From JBDRGC01 sp043818215 (GTDB taxonomy: Bacteria; Chloroflexota; Anaerolineae; Anaerolineales; UBA11858), in NCBI GenBank assembly GCA_043818215.1, contig JBDRGC010000047.1, positions 1 to 8,925 on the forward strand: 8,925 nt of DNA, written 5' to 3'. How positions within the stretch are numbered: the first letter of the stretch is position 1; the number at the start of each line of letters is the position of its first letter. The position numbers and the translations under genes are program-made. Shown one piece after another: positions 6,033 through 8,925 of the stretch. The notes under the pieces are model-generated. The model did no database searches, was not told the DNA's origin, and saw only the letters and a list, made by a program, of their open reading frames with translations.

Positions 6033-6061
6033 TTGCGACTTTGCGTCAGGTATTGTATACT
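6033..6061 (+). promoter_or_regulatory. Candidate promoter of xseA, spaced for a leaderless transcript
   Basis: TTGCGA (6033-6038) and TATACT (6056-6061) are separated by 17 bp. Only 7 bases lie between the -10 box and the xseA ATG at 6069, so transcription would begin at or next to the start codon. No Shine-Dalgarno sequence precedes that ATG, which agrees with leaderless initiation. The -35 box lies in a short CTTTGCGACTTTGCGTC repeat-like stretch. Confidence 0.55.
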
Positions 6062-6068
6062 ACCCATC

Positions 6069-7382
6069 ATGTCTCAACTCTCCCTCTTCCAACCCGAAAT
6101 CCCCGCCGCATGGACGGTCACCGAGGTCAACCGCTACCTGCGAGACCTGCTCGAATCCGACCACAATCTGGCCGACCTGTGGGTGCAGGGCGAAATCTCC
6201 AACTTCTCGCGCCCCCGCTCCGGGCATATCTACTTCACCATCAAAGACGCCAAAGCCTCCCTGCGCGGCGTTATGTGGCGCAACGCCGCCGCTCGCCAAA
6301 CCTGCCTGCCCCGCGACGGCGACTCCGTCGAAGTCCACGGCAGCATCAGCGTCTATGAAGCCGGCGGCCAATATCAACTCTACGCCGACCAGATTCGACC
6401 TCTCGGCGAGGGTGCCCTCTACCAGGAATTCCTGCGCCTGAAAGATCAACTCGAAGCCGAGGGACTCTTCGCCGAGGACCGCAAACGCCCCCTCCCGCGC
6501 TGGCCGAAACGCATCGGGATTGTGACCTCCCCCACCGGCGCCGCCCTGCGAGATATGCTCGACACCCTGCGGCGGCGATATCCCCTCGTGGAGGTGATCC
6601 TGGCCCCGACCGCCGTACAGGGTGAGGCCGCCCCTCCCGGAATTGTGAGAGGGTTGCAGGCCCTGAACATGGTTGCCAACCCCGACGTGATCTTGCTGGC
6701 CCGCGGCGGCGGCTCCATCGAAGACCTGTGGGCCTTCAACGATGAACGCGTTGCGCGGGCCATCGCGGCCTCCGAGGCTCCGGTCATCAGCGGCGTGGGC
6801 CACCAGACCGACTTCACCATCGCCGATTTCGTTGCTGACCTGCGCGCCCCCACCCCCACCGCGGCCGCCGAATTAGCCGTCCCCGACCGCGCCGACCTGC
6901 AAATTGCACTCACCGATCTGCGTCAGCAGCTGTCCCGCGCCGCACTGGGCCGCATCGCCGCGCGCCACTGGTCGATCAATGACCTGACAGGACGCTTACA
7001 GCGCCACTCCCCCGAGGCCCGCATCCAAAGCGACCGCCAGCGATTAGACGAACTCACCCACCGCGCCAACCTCACCCTGACACATCGGATGCAGCTCCAA
7101 CGCGCCCAGCTTTCCGGGCTGGGGCAACAATTGGCCTCCCTAAACCCGCTGGCAATCCTGGCCCGCGGATACGCCATAGTCTCCCACCCCGATGGGCGCA
7201 TCGTCCGCCGCATGGAGCAGGTTGGGTCTGGCGATGCGCTCAAGGTGCGCGTCAGCGACGGCGAGTTTGGGGTGCAGGTCAAGGGTGACTGGCAGTCATG
7301 GTTCGACAGTCTGGAACAATTTTCAGATGACTTTATGGAAACACGGGAGCAGCCTGAGCAACCAGAGAGAGAATCTTTTTGA
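6069..7382 (+). CDS. xseA: Exodeoxyribonuclease VII large subunit
   Basis: This 437-residue protein is the catalytic subunit of exonuclease VII, which degrades single-stranded DNA from either end into oligonucleotides. The N-terminal OB-fold (about 14-110) begins WTVTEVNRYLRDLLE and includes LWVQGEISNFSRPRSGHIYFTIKD. The nuclease domain carries KRIGIVTSPTGAALRDML (147-164), ILLARGGGSIEDLWAFNDE (208-226) and ISGVGHQTDFTIADFVADLR (240-259) followed by APTPTAAAE, all family hallmarks. A long helical region (about 270-355) is the coiled-coil stalk expected to bind several XseB copies, and LNPLAILARGYAIV (358-371) begins the C-terminal part. The ATG at 6069 is chosen over an in-frame TTG at 6024 because family similarity starts there. 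The frame ends in a Glu/Gln-rich tail. xseB follows 129 bases downstream across a long palindrome. Confidence 0.97.
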   Translation: MSQLSLFQPEIPAAWTVTEVNRYLRDLLESDHNLADLWVQGEISNFSRPRSGHIYFTIKDAKASLRGVMWRNAAARQTCLPRDGDSVEVHGSISVYEAGGQYQLYADQIRPLGEGALYQEFLRLKDQLEAEGLFAEDRKRPLPRWPKRIGIVTSPTGAALRDMLDTLRRRYPLVEVILAPTAVQGEAAPPGIVRGLQALNMVANPDVILLARGGGSIEDLWAFNDERVARAIAASEAPVISGVGHQTDFTIADFVADLRAPTPTAAAELAVPDRADLQIALTDLRQQLSRAALGRIAARHWSINDLTGRLQRHSPEARIQSDRQRLDELTHRANLTLTHRMQLQRAQLSGLGQQLASLNPLAILARGYAIVSHPDGRIVRRMEQVGSGDALKVRVSDGEFGVQVKGDWQSWFDSLEQFSDDFMETREQPEQPERESF

Positions 7383-7410
7383 ATGATTTGCCTCTTGGAT
7401 ACCGACAACT

Positions 7411-7484
7411 GACCGACGACCGCGGACAGCAGTCAATTGACTGCTGTCCGCGGTCAGACACCGGCGGTCGGCCGTCGGCGGTCT
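7411..7484. repeat. Perfect 38 bp palindrome within GTCNGCG heptad repeats
   Basis: Bases 7418-7455 form a perfect palindrome: the left arm GACCGCGGACAGCAGTCAA and the right arm are exact 19-base complements with no spacer, centred on CAATTG. The sequence can be cut into 7 bp steps from 7411: GACCGAC, GACCGCG, GACAGCA, GTCAATT, GACTGCT, GTCCGCG, GTCAGAC, ACCGGCG, GTCGGCC, GTCGGCG. The palindrome is therefore two facing heptad arrays, with more heptads continuing on the right. It lies between two cotranscribed genes, so the mRNA would carry a very stable stem. There is no T-run, so it is not a standard intrinsic terminator. Confidence 0.9.
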
Positions 7485-7511
7485 TTCCCCCAGACACACA
7501 AGGATTACACT

Positions 7512-7739
7512 ATGACCCTCACCCCCATCGAAGAATTAACTTACGAACAAGCCTTTGCCGAATTGGAAACCATCGTCGCAGCCCTCGAATCCGAGGAGCG
7601 CACCCTGGACGAGTCCCTGGCCCAATTCGAGCGCGGGCAGGCATTGTCAAAATACTGCGCCACCCTGCTAGACAAAGCCGAGTTGAAAATCACACAGCTT
7701 ACTGGCAACGAAATCACAGACTTCATTCCTCAGGCATGA
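7512..7739 (+). CDS. xseB: Exodeoxyribonuclease VII small subunit
   Basis: This 75-residue acidic helical protein is the non-catalytic partner of XseA; several copies bind the XseA stalk. The family signature YEQAFAELETIVAALESEERTLDESLAQFERG is nearly textbook, followed by LSKYCATLLDKAELKITQL. The length is normal. The start is fixed by AAGGA at 7500-7504, 7 bases before the ATG; a longer frame from 7437 would be read out of the palindrome and is rejected. Its TGA overlaps the ATG of the next gene (ATGA at 7736-7739), which implies translational coupling. The order xseA-xseB on one strand supports an operon. Confidence 0.96.
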   Translation: MTLTPIEELTYEQAFAELETIVAALESEERTLDESLAQFERGQALSKYCATLLDKAELKITQLTGNEITDFIPQA

Positions 7740-8212
7740 AAATAGCAAGTCTATTTGCCAACACAGTGCTCATCGCCACGCTAATCGCCTGGGGAGCGGC
7801 GCAAATTCTCAAAGTTCCCTGGCAATATTTCCGCACTCGCCAATGGGATTGGACCTTATTGTTGAGGGCCGGCGGGATGCCCAGTTCTCATTCGGCGCTG
7901 GTCAGTGCCGCGGCTCATAGCATTGGCCTTCACCAGGGCTTCGATTCGCCTCTCTTCGCACTTGCGGTGACCATTGCAATGATTGTGATTTACGATGCCA
8001 CTGGCGTGCGCCGTCAAGCCGGCAAACACGCCGAACGAATCAATGCCATCGTGCGCGATCTGGCCAGAGGGCATTTTAATCTCATGAAGCATGATGCTCA
8101 GACACAATTGATGGAGGTGTTGGGACATACCCCCTTGGAAGCCCTCGCCGGAACCCTGCTGGGCATTGTCTTTGCTCAAGTGTGTTGGATGGTGTGTACA
8201 TGCTCACACTAG
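7736..8212 (+). CDS. DUF212 / divergent PAP2 family membrane protein (YuiD-like)
   Basis: This 158-residue protein has about four membrane segments: 4-25 (ASLFANTVLIATLIAWGAAQ), about 44-63, about 74-90 (FALAVTIAMIVIYDATG) and 133-152. The conserved family blocks are present: RAGGMPSSHSALVSA (44-58), reminiscent of the PAP2 phosphatase SxxxH segment, VIYDATGVRRQAGKHAERIN (85-104) and MEVLGHTPLEALAGTLLGI. Family members are related to PAP2 phosphatases, but no substrate is established for bacterial ones. The start overlaps the xseB stop by 4 bases, and the end overlaps the mobA start by 13 bases. A longer in-frame reading from 7379 runs through the palindrome and xseB in another frame and is not credible. 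Confidence 0.9.
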   Translation: MKIASLFANTVLIATLIAWGAAQILKVPWQYFRTRQWDWTLLLRAGGMPSSHSALVSAAAHSIGLHQGFDSPLFALAVTIAMIVIYDATGVRRQAGKHAERINAIVRDLARGHFNLMKHDAQTQLMEVLGHTPLEALAGTLLGIVFAQVCWMVCTCSH

Positions 8213-8925
8213 CAATCCAGGCCGGCGGCGAATCCAACCGCATGGGCCAAGACAAAGCCTTGCTGCCCTTTTTGGGACAACCGCTTATAGAGCGCGTCCT
8301 GAGCCGCGTGGCACATCTGGCAGACGAAATTCTGGTGACGAGTAACCATCCTGAGGGGTACCGTTTCCTCGAGGTGGCCCTGATTCCAGATCTGATTCCT
8401 GGACGCGGCGCCCTGGGAGGATTGTATACCGCCCTGAAGTCGGCGCGCCACCAGCTGGTTGCCGTGGTCGCCTGTGATATGCCTTTCGCCAACCCCGCCC
8501 TGCTTGCTGCCTGCCAAGACATCCTGCTCGATACAGACGCAGACTGCGTCATCCCCAGCACCGATAGAGGCCTGGAACCTCTCCACGCTGTCTATCGTCG
8601 CGCAACTTGCCTGCGCGCGGTGGCAGCAGCCATCGAGTCCGGAGAACAGCGCGTGATTTCCTGGCATAACAATGTAAACCTCCGCGTGCTCTCGCCTGCA
8701 GAGGTATCACATTTCGACCCGCAAAATATCACTTTTTGGAACGTGAACACACCTGAAGATTTCGTGCAAGCCGAGGCAAAAGCTATAGACTTTCAGAAAA
8801 AGATTTTGACTCAATGTCATTCCCAAAGGGATAAGTATGCGAGCGGAGCTTGCGGAGCGAAGCAATCTCCTCCTGCAAAGTGTGAGATTGCTTCGTCACA
8901 CAGAACGTTCCTCGCAATGACAGGA
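8200..8925 (+). CDS. mobA: Molybdenum cofactor guanylyltransferase, 3' end open and fused to a repeat
   Basis: The protein should transfer GMP from GTP to molybdopterin, making the guanine dinucleotide form of the cofactor. It begins MLTLAIQAGGESNRMGQDKALL, the nucleotide-binding signature (AGG at 8-10, RMGxDK at 14-19). It continues with PGRGALGGLYTAL (67-79), VVACDMPF (89-96, D93 for the metal), CVIPSTDRGLEPLHAVYRR and the closing WNVNTPEDF (180-188). MobA proteins normally stop about ten residues after that motif. Here the frame stays open for 46 more codons through a dispersed repeat to the window end, so the tail from about residue 196 (AIDFQKKILTQ onward) is repeat-derived. The start overlaps the preceding gene by 13 bases; GGATGG lies upstream as a possible ribosome binding site. 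The core looks intact. Confidence 0.92.
   Translation, partial: MLTLAIQAGGESNRMGQDKALLPFLGQPLIERVLSRVAHLADEILVTSNHPEGYRFLEVALIPDLIPGRGALGGLYTALKSARHQLVAVVACDMPFANPALLAACQDILLDTDADCVIPSTDRGLEPLHAVYRRATCLRAVAAAIESGEQRVISWHNNVNLRVLSPAEVSHFDPQNITFWNVNTPEDFVQAEAKAIDFQKKILTQCHSQRDKYASGACGAKQSPPAKCEIASSHRTFLAMTG
8783..8925. repeat. MITE-like element, copy 2 (partial, runs off the window)
   Basis: Bases 8782-8813 match the reverse complement of 1957-1988 at 30 of 32 positions, so the copies lie in opposite orientation. Then come TGTCATT (8815-8821), an inner stem GAAGCAATCTC (8859-8869) with GAGATTGCTTC (8884-8894), and TCGCAATGACA (8912-8922). Compared with copy 1 there is extra sequence after TGTCATT, and the GCGAGCGGAGC version of the inner arm. 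The second outer arm would lie beyond base 8925. The element covers the 3' end of mobA. Confidence 0.85.

Noticed and set aside
6060..6803. A 247-codon minus-strand frame opposite xseA
   Set aside because: It is a Gly/Val-rich shadow of the GC-rich xseA codons, with no family motif.
7418..7455. An intrinsic terminator after xseA
   Set aside because: No T-run follows, and xseB continues downstream on the same strand with its own ribosome binding site.
7379..8212. A 277-codon plus-strand frame covering xseB
   Set aside because: Its first 119 codons read the palindrome and the xseB gene in another frame; only the part from the ATG at 7736 matches the DUF212 family.

Overview
The window looks like a moderately GC-rich bacterial chromosome segment, most likely from a Chloroflexota (Anaerolineae-like) genome. 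This is an inference, with three supports: the style of the proteins (for example a lipoprotein with a Thr/Pro-rich linker after the lipobox), consensus -10 boxes with one apparently leaderless start, and intergenic regions packed with short palindromic repeats. No rRNA, tRNA, CRISPR array or transposase gene was seen.

Left part (1-5744), all genes on the minus strand. In transcription order these are: a lipoprotein esterase broken by a frameshift (4765-5744), a class I SAM methyltransferase (3818-4633), a winged-helix plus AAA ATPase (1990-3333), a glycerophosphodiester phosphodiesterase (1056-1808), an orphan beta-type CoA-transferase subunit (101-931), and the first 30 codons of a secreted protein that leaves the window at base 1. 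They do not read as one pathway. Two consensus-like minus-strand promoters are visible, before the ATPase and before the esterase.

Right part (6069-8925), all genes on the plus strand: xseA, xseB, a DUF212/divergent PAP2-type membrane protein and mobA. xseB/DUF212 overlap by 4 bases and DUF212/mobA by 13, so this is a compact operon. It appears to start from a -10 box placed for a leaderless xseA mRNA. XseA and XseB form exonuclease VII; MobA attaches GMP to molybdopterin; DUF212 has no settled function.

The most striking content is between the genes. Nearly every intergenic space holds an inverted-repeat structure: a three-way-junction element (944-1051), a 167 bp MITE-like element with nested inverted termini (1821-1987) and a second partial copy at the window end (8783-8925), a 350 bp nested inverted repeat built from 7 bp and 9 bp micro-tandem units (3434-3785), a heptad array (4711-4773), a 144 bp element with 13 bp perfect termini and facing 9 bp arrays (5833-5976), and a perfect 38 bp palindrome with heptad periodicity (7418-7455). 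Several sit exactly at gene 3' ends, and at mobA the repeat appears to be translated as a C-terminal tail. The shared design, facing arrays of 7 or 9 bp units, is the best candidate for something poorly described here.
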